DNA from: Chitinophagaceae bacterium
GTDB taxonomy: Bacteria; Bacteroidota; Bacteroidia; Chitinophagales; Chitinophagaceae
DNA: 64,000 bases
Assembly (NCBI GenBank): GCA_023957125.1
Contig: JAMLHL010000021.1
Span: 1 to 64,000 of the forward strand
Direction of reading: 5' to 3'
In this document: positions 17,738-27,210 of the stretch, piece after piece
Position numbering within the stretch: the stretch's first letter is position 1
Layout: the number at the start of each line of letters is the position of its first letter
The notes under the pieces: generated by a model
What the model was told of the DNA's origin: nothing
What the model saw: only the letters and a program-made list of their open reading frames with translations
Databases searched by the model: none
Program-made: the position numbers and the translations under genes

Positions 17738-18022
17738 ATGGGAACGGAAAATTTAAATATTAAAAAGAAAGCAGGATTTATCCTCCTGTGCATCGTGGTC
17801 TTGTGCTGGATAGCCGTACCTGTACTGCCCTTTTTTGATTTTCAAAATAAAGCCATTATTATTACAACAATTCTGGTGAGCGGTGAAATATTATTTGTAA
17901 TTACAGTCGCTTTGTTAGGCAAAACGTATTGGAATAAGATCAAGACGGCTTTTATTCTATTCTTTTCCCGTAAAAAGAAAAGCAACTCTTCTGAGCAGCC
18001 GGGAGCGACGGGAGAACTTTAA
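17738..18022 (+). CDS. Transporter-suffix-domain-like small membrane protein
   Basis: A 94-residue protein with two hydrophobic helices (about 12-32 and 39-61), the sequence VPVLPFF in the first and SGEILFVITVALLGK in the second, and a basic tail KIKTAFILFFSRKKK. This pattern resembles small proteins annotated as transporter suffix domain-containing. Function is unknown. It lies 120 nt after the glycosylase-like gene and before the promoter of the SusC operon. Confidence 0.65.
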   Translation: MGTENLNIKKKAGFILLCIVVLCWIAVPVLPFFDFQNKAIIITTILVSGEILFVITVALLGKTYWNKIKTAFILFFSRKKKSNSSEQPGATGEL

Positions 18023-18054
18023 AACCGGCAATCCGTATTTTTCTGATCCGGTTA

Positions 18055-18083
18055 TTGCCTTTCCGCATATACCGTTATCTTTG
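18055..18083 (+). promoter_or_regulatory. Promoter of the SusC/SusD operon
   Basis: TTG at 18055-18057 is followed after 18 nt by TATCTTTG at 18076-18083, a good match to the Bacteroidota pattern. The leader to the susC-like start at 18166 would be about 75 nt. No sigma/anti-sigma pair or hybrid two-component regulator lies beside it. Confidence 0.65.
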
Positions 18084-18165
18084 TTTACAACAAAAAATCC
18101 AACCGGTTCAATCAGCGTTTTTCAGCCTGTAATTGTCCCGTTAATATAATTCACAAACCTTCAAC

Positions 18166-21100
18166 ATGGTTATACGCGGAAAGAATTGTAAGATCCAATG
18201 GACTCCCCGGAAATTAATCGCCTTCCTTTATATTTTCGTTTTTATTTTTTCAGGAACGCTTGTCCAATCCGCAGTTAATCTCCCTCCCGGCTCGTATTCA
18301 ACTTTTTTTGTCCCGGAAGATTCTGTGATCGTCAGGGGGGTCGTTACGGATGCGGAGGAACAAGCGGTTCTGTCCGGTGTATCTATAGAAAATCTTCAAA
18401 CCGGCCGTGGGAGTGTGACGGATGCGAAAGGTGAATTTGCAATAACGGCTACCCGCGGAGATAAACTTAGGTTTTCATTTGTAAGCAGAACCACGCAAAC
18501 CATAACCTATAACGGTGAGTCTTTTTTATCTATAGTGATGACAAAGAGCGAGGGCGCGTTATCGGAAGTGGTGATCACCGGCTTTCAAAACCTGGACAAG
18601 AAAAAATTTTCGGGGGCTGCCACATCGTTAAAAGCCGCTGATATTAAAATGGAAGGGGTAGCGGATGTGAGCCGTATGCTGGAAGGGAGAGCGGCCGGTG
18701 TTTCTGTGCAGAATGTATCCGGCACCTTTGGCGCGGCGCCCAAAATCAGGATCAGGGGCGCCACCTCTATCAACGGTGAAAATAAGCCGCTGTGGGTAGT
18801 GGATGGCGTAGTGCTGGAGGATATTGTAAACATTTCCAATGATCAGCTCTCCAGCGGTGATCCTACCACCCTGTTGGGCTCGTCGGTGGCCGGTATTAAT
18901 ATCAACGATATTGAAAGTTTTGATATTTTAAAGGATGCGGCCGCTACGGCTTTGTACGGAGCGCGTGCTATGAACGGAGTGGTGGTGATCACTACAAAAA
19001 AAGGCCGCGCCGGACGTCATATCGTGAATTACACCGGTAATTTCAGTACGCAGTTCAAGCCCCGGTACAGCGATTATAATATTATGAACTCCGTGGAACA
19101 GATGTCTGTCCTGTCTGAGCTGGACAGGAAGGGCTGGCTTACTACAGATGTGCTGAGAAATGGTAATTACGGGATCTACGGTAAGTATTACGATCTGATC
19201 ACGGAAGTGTTGCCCGGCGGAGGTTTTGCAATGCCTAATACGCAGGAGGCCAAGAGGGATTATTTATTGCGCTATGCCAAAGCCAATACCGACTGGTTTG
19301 ATATCTTGTTCCGCCAGTCTTTCGTCCAGGAGCATTCGCTGAGCATATCTTCCGGCAGTGATAAACTGCAGTCTTTTTTTTCCACGTCGTTTTATAACGA
19401 TGACGGCTGGACGCCAGCCGACCGGGTGAACCGGTACACTTTGAATTTTAGAAATAATTATACCTTTTCGAAGCGATTTTCAGCCGGATTTTTAACCACC
19501 GGTTCTTATCGCCAACAGCAGGCGCCGGGTACCGTTTCCCGGAAAACCAACGCGGTTTCCGGGCAGTACGAAAGGGATTTTGATATTAATCCCTTCAGTT
19601 ATGCGTTGAATACCAACCGGGCTTTAACCGCCTTTGACGAAAACGGAGAAAGAGAATATTTCACCCGGAATTTCGCTCCCTTTAACGTCCTTACGGAGCT
19701 TGAAAACAACCGGCTTAAGATCAATGTTATTGACCTGAAACTTCAGGGGGATGCCACCTACAAATTTACGCCGCATCTCCGGTATGAATTTATTGGCGCT
19801 ATACGGTATGTGCGATCTACCCGGGAGCAGGAAGTGACCGAAAATTCCAATATGGCAAATGCCTACCGGGCTGCCGGAACTGCTGAGATAAGACGGAATA
19901 ACCCTTATTTATACCAGGATCCTGAAAACCCCGGTGCCGAAAAAGTGGTAGTGTTGCCTTACGGAGGTTTTTATAACCGCGTGGAAGACCAGTTGTTGAA
20001 TTTTGATGTCCGCAACAGCCTCAGCTACGCCCGGAAATTCGGCGGTAACGAAGAGCATGATGTGAACCTGTTGGTGGGGCAACAGATCAAGTATGCCGAC
20101 CGGCAGAATGCTTCATCCAACGGTTACGGCTACCAGTATGATAACGGGGGCACGGCAACGCCCGATTTTGAGATCCTAAAACAAATGATCGAACAAAATT
20201 TTCCCTATTATGGGATGACCAAGGATTTTGACCGGTTTGCCGCTTTCTATTTCAACGCACAATACACGTATAACGACAAATATAATTTTTACGGTACGGT
20301 AAGGTACGATGGTTCCAACCGGTTGGGCGCTTCTCCCCGGGCGAGATGGCTGCCTACCTGGAGCTTTGGAGGCGCCTGGAATGTCAATGAAGAGGCGTTC
20401 CTGAGAGATGTGGAGGCTGTCAATTACCTGAAACTCCGGGCCAGCTATGGGTTAACCGCCAGTATGGGACCCGCCACCAATTCCAACGTGGTATTGCGGA
20501 ATGAAAACATCCACCGGCCTTTTATTTCCGATGTGGAAACGGTTATTTACATTGAACATTTGGCCAACGACCAACTTACCTGGGAGAAAAACTATACCGG
20601 CAATATAGGTTTGGATGCCGCTTTGTTGAATAACCGGCTGAATACCAGCATTGATTTTTATCACCGCAGAAGCTTCGATCTGATAGGTGTTATCAGAACT
20701 TCGGGCATTGGCGGAGAATTCGAGAAGAATGCCAATTATGCCGACCTGGTGTCCCGGGGGGTGGAAATTTTATTGGGCGGACAGCCGGTGGTTCGCAAGA
20801 ACTGGGATTGGAAAGTGAATTTTACTTTTGGGTATAATACTTCCGAAATTACCAACTCCCAATATCTGCCGTGGATATTCGACCTGGTTAAGCAGGAAGG
20901 AGGTAACCTGCAGGGGTACCCGGTCAATGGCTTGTTCTCTATCAAATTCGCCGGGCTGAATCCTTATACCGGCGTGCCCGAATTCGTTAATGAAGAAGGC
21001 AAACGATCTTCGGCTGTATTTATGCAATCGGACAGTACGGGTAATCTTCAATATGAAGGTCCTGTGGATCCTGTTTTCACCGGCGGTTTGAATAATACCT

Positions 21101-21594
21101 TCAATTATAAAAATTTTTCCCTGAATATTTTTATTACCTACCAGGCGGGCAACAGGATCCGGCTTTCACCGGTTTTTAAGAACAGTTATTCCGAATGGGA
21201 TGCGTCGCCTAAAGAATTTTACGACCGGTGGTTGATGCCGGGCGATCAGCAGGTCACCAATGTTCCGTCTATTATGGATTATTACCAGGCAGTTCTGACC
21301 GATGCCAGCCCTTATAATTATCCGTATAATAACTATAATTATTCAACAGAACGGGTAGCGCGCGGTGATTTTGTGAGACTGAAGAGTGTTTCGTTGACCT
21401 ATAACCTGCCTTCCTCTTTGTTGCAACGGGCCGATTTCTTTAAAACGGCTTCTTTTACGGCCGCAGCCATTAATCCCTGGCTGATATATGCCGATAAAAA
21501 ACTGAATGGACAGGATCCGGAATTTTTTAATGCGGGAGGCGTGGCGCAACCGATACAAAAACAAATCACCCTTTCCCTGAAAGTGGGGTTATAA
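18166..21594 (+). CDS. SusC/RagA family TonB-linked outer-membrane protein
   Basis: An 1142-residue SusC-type transporter. It has an N-terminal signal region (about 15-40), a carboxypeptidase-regulatory-like domain (about 60-120), a TonB-box-like EVVITGF (about 130-137), a plug domain with IRIRGATSING and LWVVDGVV (about 190-220) and FDILKDAAATALYGARA (about 250-266), then a large barrel ending in LSLKVGL. It forms the channel of an outer-membrane uptake complex with the SusD protein encoded 13 nt downstream. The accessory genes include no glycosidase but a metallohydrolase, which hints at a peptide or protein ligand rather than a glycan (inference). Confidence 0.95.
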   Translation: MVIRGKNCKIQWTPRKLIAFLYIFVFIFSGTLVQSAVNLPPGSYSTFFVPEDSVIVRGVVTDAEEQAVLSGVSIENLQTGRGSVTDAKGEFAITATRGDKLRFSFVSRTTQTITYNGESFLSIVMTKSEGALSEVVITGFQNLDKKKFSGAATSLKAADIKMEGVADVSRMLEGRAAGVSVQNVSGTFGAAPKIRIRGATSINGENKPLWVVDGVVLEDIVNISNDQLSSGDPTTLLGSSVAGININDIESFDILKDAAATALYGARAMNGVVVITTKKGRAGRHIVNYTGNFSTQFKPRYSDYNIMNSVEQMSVLSELDRKGWLTTDVLRNGNYGIYGKYYDLITEVLPGGGFAMPNTQEAKRDYLLRYAKANTDWFDILFRQSFVQEHSLSISSGSDKLQSFFSTSFYNDDGWTPADRVNRYTLNFRNNYTFSKRFSAGFLTTGSYRQQQAPGTVSRKTNAVSGQYERDFDINPFSYALNTNRALTAFDENGEREYFTRNFAPFNVLTELENNRLKINVIDLKLQGDATYKFTPHLRYEFIGAIRYVRSTREQEVTENSNMANAYRAAGTAEIRRNNPYLYQDPENPGAEKVVVLPYGGFYNRVEDQLLNFDVRNSLSYARKFGGNEEHDVNLLVGQQIKYADRQNASSNGYGYQYDNGGTATPDFEILKQMIEQNFPYYGMTKDFDRFAAFYFNAQYTYNDKYNFYGTVRYDGSNRLGASPRARWLPTWSFGGAWNVNEEAFLRDVEAVNYLKLRASYGLTASMGPATNSNVVLRNENIHRPFISDVETVIYIEHLANDQLTWEKNYTGNIGLDAALLNNRLNTSIDFYHRRSFDLIGVIRTSGIGGEFEKNANYADLVSRGVEILLGGQPVVRKNWDWKVNFTFGYNTSEITNSQYLPWIFDLVKQEGGNLQGYPVNGLFSIKFAGLNPYTGVPEFVNEEGKRSSAVFMQSDSTGNLQYEGPVDPVFTGGLNNTFNYKNFSLNIFITYQAGNRIRLSPVFKNSYSEWDASPKEFYDRWLMPGDQQVTNVPSIMDYYQAVLTDASPYNYPYNNYNYSTERVARGDFVRLKSVSLTYNLPSSLLQRADFFKTASFTAAAINPWLIYADKKLNGQDPEFFNAGGVAQPIQKQITLSLKVGL

Positions 21595-21607
21595 TTTAAG
21601 TTGAACT

Positions 21608-23092
21608 ATGAGACTAAAATTTGAATATATTTTTTTACTGACCTTTTTGCTGGGTTCCTGCAGCAAGTATCTGGAAAGGGAACCGGACAACAGGGCCAAA
21701 CTGACCGACCCCGTAAAAGTATCGCAATTACTGGCCAGCGCCTATCCTTTGGCTAACTATATGCCGTTCGCCGAAGCCATGTCGGATAATGCCGGCGATA
21801 AGGGAGTAGGGGAAGCCGATGTTACCAATTCTGCTCCTTACGGTTTTGAGAACGTAACCAATTCCGATCAGGATTCTCCGGACAATTACTGGCATGCCTG
21901 TTATACGGCTATCGCTTCTGCCAACCTGGCTTTGGAAGCGTGCCTGCAGGCGCCGCATCCCGGGCAATACCAAAGTCAGAAAGGAGAAGCGCTGATTGCA
22001 AGAGCTTACACGCATTTTATGCTGGTAACCTTTTATTCAAAACCTTACGATGCTGCTACTGCAGCCTCCAATCCGGGCATCCCTTATGTAACCGTACCGG
22101 AATCTGAAGTAAATAAGAACTATAGCAGAAGCTCGGTTGCCGATGTATATGAAAAAATAGAAAAAGATTTGCTGGAGGGACTACCCCTGATTGATGATGC
22201 TTCCTATAAAGTACCGCGGTATCATTTTACCCGTTCAGCGGCAAATGCCTTCGCCGCAAGGTTTTATCTGTATAAAAAAGATTATGAAAAAGTAATCCAA
22301 TATGCCGGTGAATCCGTTCAGGATTTTTTATCTAACCTGCGCCCCTGGAATACCACTTATCAAACCTACGGCATTAACAACCTGCCTGCAGAATACCAGA
22401 AAACAACGGAACCCGCGAATCTCCTCCTGGTCAGTTGCCCCAGCATTTACAATTATGGACTGGCTTATATCAGGTACCGGTACGCGCTTACCCCCGGACT
22501 GAAAACTATTATTTTCAACACGCCCCTGGAAGTTACCGGCGGCGATTGGGCTTTTATAACCGGCTTTGTAGGCTCTCAAAAAAATCCCGGCGTGCCTAAA
22601 TTAAATTATACGGATTTTTCCAGGGAGGATCCAACTTCCAATTTCGGATTATCTTATGGCACCATAAGCCTGTTGACCACAGAAGAGGTATTGTTTAACA
22701 AGGTGGAGGCCAATGTGTACCTCGGAAATTATGATGCAGCAATAAAGGATCTGAACCTCTACTTAAGCACAAGGCTGACGGGGGTTACACCGGGTAATCT
22801 GCCGGCCAACAGAACGGTTACCCAGACGAAAGTACGCCAGCACTATAGTAATGCCTTTAATATTCAGGAGTCTTTAATAAAATACCTGCTTGAATTAAAA
22901 CGCATTGAATTTGTACATGAAGGTATGCGGTGGTTTGATATACTCCGGTATGATCTTCCTGTAGAACATGATTTTGTAAACGCGGGCGGTGTTGTTACAA
23001 AATCTATTACCATAGAACCGGGTGATAAACTCCGCCAGTTGAAATTGCCGGATGAAGTAAAACTCTCCGGAATTACTGATCTTAACCGATAA
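21608..23092 (+). CDS. SusD/RagB family substrate-binding lipoprotein
   Basis: A 494-residue lipoprotein with a lipobox at LLGSC (Cys18). SusD features are visible: the N-terminal YLEREPDN stretch, helical TPR-like segments such as NYWHACYTAIASANLAL and GEALIARAYTHFMLVTFY (each a hallmark region), and a C-terminal ELKRIEFVHEGMRWFDILRY motif near 430-450. It acts as the lid over the SusC channel on the cell surface. It is second gene of the operon. Confidence 0.95.
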   Translation: MRLKFEYIFLLTFLLGSCSKYLEREPDNRAKLTDPVKVSQLLASAYPLANYMPFAEAMSDNAGDKGVGEADVTNSAPYGFENVTNSDQDSPDNYWHACYTAIASANLALEACLQAPHPGQYQSQKGEALIARAYTHFMLVTFYSKPYDAATAASNPGIPYVTVPESEVNKNYSRSSVADVYEKIEKDLLEGLPLIDDASYKVPRYHFTRSAANAFAARFYLYKKDYEKVIQYAGESVQDFLSNLRPWNTTYQTYGINNLPAEYQKTTEPANLLLVSCPSIYNYGLAYIRYRYALTPGLKTIIFNTPLEVTGGDWAFITGFVGSQKNPGVPKLNYTDFSREDPTSNFGLSYGTISLLTTEEVLFNKVEANVYLGNYDAAIKDLNLYLSTRLTGVTPGNLPANRTVTQTKVRQHYSNAFNIQESLIKYLLELKRIEFVHEGMRWFDILRYDLPVEHDFVNAGGVVTKSITIEPGDKLRQLKLPDEVKLSGITDLNR

Positions 23093-23097
23093 AAGAA

Positions 23098-24018
23098 ATG
23101 AAACGCTTAAGAAATTATTTTTTGTGGATTATCCTTGCTATTGGCGTTACCTCGTGTGGAAAGGATGATTTCAATCCCGCTGACGCGGAAAACATAGTGG
23201 ATCTGGGCGGTGGAACCTGGGCGAAGGGCGACATAGATGAATGGATCAGTGATTCGCTTATCACTCCGTATAATATTAATGTAAAATACAAGTGGGACGC
23301 TTTTGAAGATCTCGGCGATATCAGTGCAATCATTGTGCCACCCAAAGAAGATTACGTGATACCTATTTTAAGGGCTATTCGTAATACCTGGATCTTTCCG
23401 TATATCCATGTGGCTTCCACAACGTTTTTTAATCCCATTTCTCCAAAACTGATCTATATGGTGGGCAGTCCGGCTTTTGAAGAAAGCGGGGCTATAAAGT
23501 TAGGCACGGCGGAAGGCGGAAAAAAAATAATCTTACTGGCGGTTAATTTTTCAAAAACCAAAGAGATGGAAGGCTATAGCGCTGCAGACAGCAGTTGGAT
23601 CAAACAAATGTTTCTTACCATACACCATGAATTTGGTCATATCCTTCATCAGCATACTTTGTATCCGCCCGATTTTAAAAATCTGAACCCCGATCTGATC
23701 ACCTCCAACTGGCAGGACTATTCTGATGAGGAGGCGCTCCGTGATGGATTTATCACGGCTTATTCCATGAATACCATTGATGATGATTTTGTAGAGATCA
23801 TTTCGCACCTGCTTGTAAATGGTAATACCTGGTTTGAACAAATGCTGGCTTCGATCCCTGACGGCGTATCCAGAAGAGGAACGACGAAGGAACAGGCTAT
23901 AGCCCGGTTGCGATCCAAGAAATCAATTGTGGAAAACTATTACCGGCAGGTATGGAATATCAATTTTTCAAATCTGCAAAGCCAGGTAAGAGCAGCGGTA
24001 GAGGAAGCGCTTTATTAA
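23098..24018 (+). CDS. Substrate import-associated zinc metallohydrolase lipoprotein
   Basis: A 306-residue lipoprotein (Cys20 after GVTS). It contains HEFGHILH with H177, E178, H181 and H184, an HExxHxxH zinc site. Size, lipobox and position after SusC/SusD match the family named for association with substrate import. It probably acts at the cell surface and may cut the imported ligand or a carrier of it; the substrate is unknown. The start codon is 5 nt after the SusD stop. Confidence 0.88.
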   Translation: MKRLRNYFLWIILAIGVTSCGKDDFNPADAENIVDLGGGTWAKGDIDEWISDSLITPYNINVKYKWDAFEDLGDISAIIVPPKEDYVIPILRAIRNTWIFPYIHVASTTFFNPISPKLIYMVGSPAFEESGAIKLGTAEGGKKIILLAVNFSKTKEMEGYSAADSSWIKQMFLTIHHEFGHILHQHTLYPPDFKNLNPDLITSNWQDYSDEEALRDGFITAYSMNTIDDDFVEIISHLLVNGNTWFEQMLASIPDGVSRRGTTKEQAIARLRSKKSIVENYYRQVWNINFSNLQSQVRAAVEEALY

Positions 24019-24039
24019 GAGATTTATCATTTTATAGTC

Positions 24040-25362
24040 ATGAAAAAACTTCTGTTATATGGTGTCTTGTTCCTGGTAGCGGTTTCATCCTGCCGGAAGG
24101 ATAATGATCACCTGTTCAATGAAACGCCGGATCAACGATTGGAGAACAAACTCAACGCATACCGGGAGCAATTGAGCGGCGCCGCTTACGGATGGAAGCT
24201 ATTGCTGGAGCCGGCGGGTGGCGGCGCTTACAGCTTCTATATGAAATTCGATGATAATAACAGGGTACGGATGGTTTCCGATTTTGACTCCGGCTCGGCA
24301 GCGAACCTGGAGGAAAGCAGTTACCGGTTGAAGGCCCTGCAGCAACCCAGCCTTATTTTTGACACCTATTCTTATCTGCATGTGTTGTCGGATCCGGATG
24401 CCCGCGTGAACGGGGGAGAATTCGGATTAGGCCTGCAATCGGATTTTGAGTTTTTTTTCAGCGATTCCACGCTTTCTGATACGATTAGACTAACGGGAAG
24501 GGTTAACGGCAGCAAAGCCATACTGACAAAAGCAACCCAGGAAGAGGCGCAGGCTTATACCGGCGGTAATTTTAATGTAACGTTGTTTACAGGATTTTTG
24601 CAGAAAATACCGCAGTATTTTAAAGAATTCACCATAAATGGAAGGCCTTATGACCTGACGATAAATCCCAATACGCGAAAGGTCACTTTTACCTGGTTGG
24701 ACGACCAGGGCAACGTCCATTCTTTTTCCTCCACTTTTTATTACAGCCTGAGAGGAATAGAATTGGTTCAGGCTTTTGGGGCAGACAATTCCTTAATTAC
24801 CGGGTTTTACAATCCTGCCTGGTCTGAAGCTACACATACCGTTACCGCTGATTTGGGTGAAAATACTACCGTTTCCGTCGAAGGGGTGATCAACCCGGTA
24901 GCTGTTGATAAAGACGCTGCCCGCAGATGGTGGCAAAGGATGATAGACGAAGACGGCTATTGGGTATCCCTGACCGGGTTCCGGGTGAATGGGGTAGACG
25001 ATGCTTACGGACTTACCGATATCCAGAATTTTGTAGCGCTGAGCTTTTTCCCAAAATATGGTACCAGTGGCGGGGTTACTTATGACCTTGCCGGGTACCT
25101 GATGGATGAAGACGGACAATTGACCCTGAGTTTTGGCGCCGCTTTTCGTGCACCGACCTTCACCGCAGACGGACGGATCCGGTTTGGCGCTTACCTGGGC
25201 GATTTGGGAAATATTCCTGACGATGCGCTCGATCCTTATGGCAATACCATATTGAAAATGACGGAGAGCAGTGGGTTCTACCTGGTTCAGACAGGCGATG
25301 ATGAATATGATATGGTGAGCGCTTCTGATGGACAGTCCTGGATAAACTGGTTTGCTCCCTGA
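24040..25362 (+). CDS. DUF4302 domain-containing lipoprotein
   Basis: A 440-residue lipoprotein (lipobox VAVSSC, Cys18). After the anchor comes RLENKLNAYREQLSGAAYGWKLLL (about 33-56), typical of DUF4302, followed by beta-rich sequence. This family is often found with SusC/SusD and the import-associated zinc metallohydrolase, as here. Its role is unknown; a surface ligand-binding role would fit its place in the operon. The gap to the previous gene is 21 nt. Confidence 0.82.
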   Translation: MKKLLLYGVLFLVAVSSCRKDNDHLFNETPDQRLENKLNAYREQLSGAAYGWKLLLEPAGGGAYSFYMKFDDNNRVRMVSDFDSGSAANLEESSYRLKALQQPSLIFDTYSYLHVLSDPDARVNGGEFGLGLQSDFEFFFSDSTLSDTIRLTGRVNGSKAILTKATQEEAQAYTGGNFNVTLFTGFLQKIPQYFKEFTINGRPYDLTINPNTRKVTFTWLDDQGNVHSFSSTFYYSLRGIELVQAFGADNSLITGFYNPAWSEATHTVTADLGENTTVSVEGVINPVAVDKDAARRWWQRMIDEDGYWVSLTGFRVNGVDDAYGLTDIQNFVALSFFPKYGTSGGVTYDLAGYLMDEDGQLTLSFGAAFRAPTFTADGRIRFGAYLGDLGNIPDDALDPYGNTILKMTESSGFYLVQTGDDEYDMVSASDGQSWINWFAP

Positions 25363-25446
25363 TCCCGTCTTCTTCCCTAAAATTTATTGACCGTTACTTG
25401 TCTTTTATTGCTATTTTTAATATCTAAACAAATTAAAAAATACTTT

Positions 25447-26037
25447 ATGAAGAAAATAATCTTGCAGTTGTCAGCAGCAGGCGTGTTTGCCCTGGCGTTA
25501 TCTTTTTCGTCCTGTTCAAAGGAGGGTCCCCAGGGCCCGCAGGGTGAGCAGGGACTTCAGGGAGCGCAGGGCGCTACCGGCGCCAAAGGAGATCCCGGTA
25601 CGGCAAACGTGATTTACTCGGATTGGCTGGATGTAACCTATGAATCGGTCAATGATACGGCAGATGATGGAACGATTACCCCTATTGCATGGTTAGCCGG
25701 TATAGACGCCCCAAAACTCGATGCTTCTATTTTATCAACCGGTGAAATAAAAGTATATATCAATGTCAATACAGCAGGGGACCCGGAGATCATACCACTG
25801 CCATTGTTTGATTATTACGCATTAACAGGTGTGCTTAATATAAACCTGACCTACTCAACGGGTAGTATATTTTTATACGCTACAGATGATGCGTCCACTT
25901 TTGAAACGCAAGGACAAAAATTATGGCAATACCGTTATGTGCTTATTCCCGGGGGTATAGCCGCACGCAAAGCCTCTTCCGCTGTTGACTGGAATGATTA
26001 CAATTCAGTGAAAAAGTACCTGCATCTCAAAGATTAG
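25447..26037 (+). CDS. Lipoprotein with a short collagen-like repeat
   Basis: A 196-residue lipoprotein with lipobox SFSSC (Cys23). Eight Gly-X-Y triplets (27-50: GPQ, GPQ, GEQ, GLQ, GAQ, GAT, GAK, GDP) form a collagen-like segment directly after the anchor, followed by a beta-rich globular part of about 145 residues. The start is the ATG at 25447, because it begins a normal lipoprotein signal; a longer frame from 25387 adds an unlikely hydrophobic extension. It closes the operon. The collagen segment could act as a stalk or trimerisation element; function unknown. Confidence 0.85.
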   Translation: MKKIILQLSAAGVFALALSFSSCSKEGPQGPQGEQGLQGAQGATGAKGDPGTANVIYSDWLDVTYESVNDTADDGTITPIAWLAGIDAPKLDASILSTGEIKVYINVNTAGDPEIIPLPLFDYYALTGVLNINLTYSTGSIFLYATDDASTFETQGQKLWQYRYVLIPGGIAARKASSAVDWNDYNSVKKYLHLKD

Positions 26038-26054
26038 CCTTTATATAGGAGAAA

Positions 26055-26092
26055 ATATGGAACAGGGAGCGCTAAAACTCCCTGTTCCATAT
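26055..26092 (-). terminator. Perfect 15-bp hairpin between convergent operons
   Basis: ATATGGAACAGGGAG (26055-26069) and CTCCCTGTTCCATAT (26078-26092) are perfect inverted repeats with an 8-nt loop. On the minus strand the hairpin is followed by TTTT, so it probably ends the glycan operon. It may also slow plus-strand transcription from the SusC operon. The stop codon of the last glycosyltransferase lies in the loop. Confidence 0.7.
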
Positions 26093-27208
26093 CCATTGTA
26101 TCAATAGGCGGATGTTTGGGGAGTTGTTGTAATACTGCTCCAAAATCTGCTGCCGCTGGATGATCATTTCTTTGGTAACAGGCTGTTGCATCCTCACCCG
26201 AACGGCTGCTTTGAACGCAGGCGGATCTTCCGCCAGGGTACAAACGTTTTCAAGATGGGTGCCTGCTGCCATCGCCCGGTTGGTAATACAATGTCGGCCG
26301 CAAAAAACGGCATGTAATAATTTTAGCTTAATGCCGGTAGAGCTGAAGGAGGGGAGGAGATTGATTTGTGCGTTACGGATCAGTTTTTCCATTTCTATTT
26401 CATCGGGATCCGCTATGATTTCGATGTGCGGATAAGCCGATACGGCAGTTAATATCCTTGTGGAAGGCCGCCTGCCGGCTATCTTTAACGGTATCTTTAA
26501 ATCGTTGAAGATGGATTGCACGAGCCACAGGGCCATCGCTCCATTTTCAGCTACACTTAAATTGCCGTGATACAAACAATACGCCCCCGATCCTTCCGGG
26601 GACTGAACCTCATTCCAACCGGTAAAAACCGGCAACGATTTTATCTTATCTCCGGGTACCTTTTCCTTTAATCTCATCGCATCTTTCTCCGAAACGGGAA
26701 TCACGAGCCCGGCTTTTTTTATAATCTCTGGCTCGTATCTGTCCAGCAGTGTACTTTCGAAACGGTAATACAGTTTCCTGAAAAAAGAATTTTCGTTTTG
26801 CACCAGTTGCCGGTAATAGTCTGCTTCTATATTGTGCAGCCTCAGAATTACCGTTCTGTTTGCCAACCGGTTTTTCCAAAGTGGCAGGGTACAGTGGGTG
26901 CCTTCCAGTAAAACCGGGTGACTGTCGCCAGACAGGTTTTTGATCAGTTGTTTGTCGGTACGCGACTGAACCATATAAGGCACGGTTAAAGAGAGCGAAC
27001 GGACGCCGCGTTTCCTTTTATAATAAAACACCTGTTCGCAATATTTTTCCAATTCCGGCTGCCTGCCCCGTCCGTATTCAAAGCAATGCAATATTATCTT
27101 TACCCCCTGTTCCTTCAGGTAACGGAGTTTATAAAACAGATCAAATACGCCCCCGTAATCAACCGGGTAAGGTACATCAAGGCAAACGATATGTAAATGT
27201 TTCTCCAA
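26072..27208 (-). CDS. Glycosyltransferase, GT4-like
   Basis: A 378-residue protein with a GT-B layout. The N-terminal half has a glycosyltransferase start (LHIVCLDVPYPVDYGG, 5-20) and RLHNIEADYYR; the C-terminal half has a second Rossmann-like region with LYHGNLSVAENGAMALWLV (about 229-247) and LLPSFSSTGIKLKLLHAV, near the usual nucleotide-sugar binding site. It probably adds a sugar to a surface glycan. The start is TTG, 2 nt after the stop of the preceding glycosyltransferase; no ATG is available nearby. Confidence 0.75.
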   Translation of the reverse strand: MEKHLHIVCLDVPYPVDYGGVFDLFYKLRYLKEQGVKIILHCFEYGRGRQPELEKYCEQVFYYKRKRGVRSLSLTVPYMVQSRTDKQLIKNLSGDSHPVLLEGTHCTLPLWKNRLANRTVILRLHNIEADYYRQLVQNENSFFRKLYYRFESTLLDRYEPEIIKKAGLVIPVSEKDAMRLKEKVPGDKIKSLPVFTGWNEVQSPEGSGAYCLYHGNLSVAENGAMALWLVQSIFNDLKIPLKIAGRRPSTRILTAVSAYPHIEIIADPDEIEMEKLIRNAQINLLPSFSSTGIKLKLLHAVFCGRHCITNRAMAAGTHLENVCTLAEDPPAFKAAVRVRMQQPVTKEMIIQRQQILEQYYNNSPNIRLLIQWIWNREF

Positions 27209-27210
27209 TT

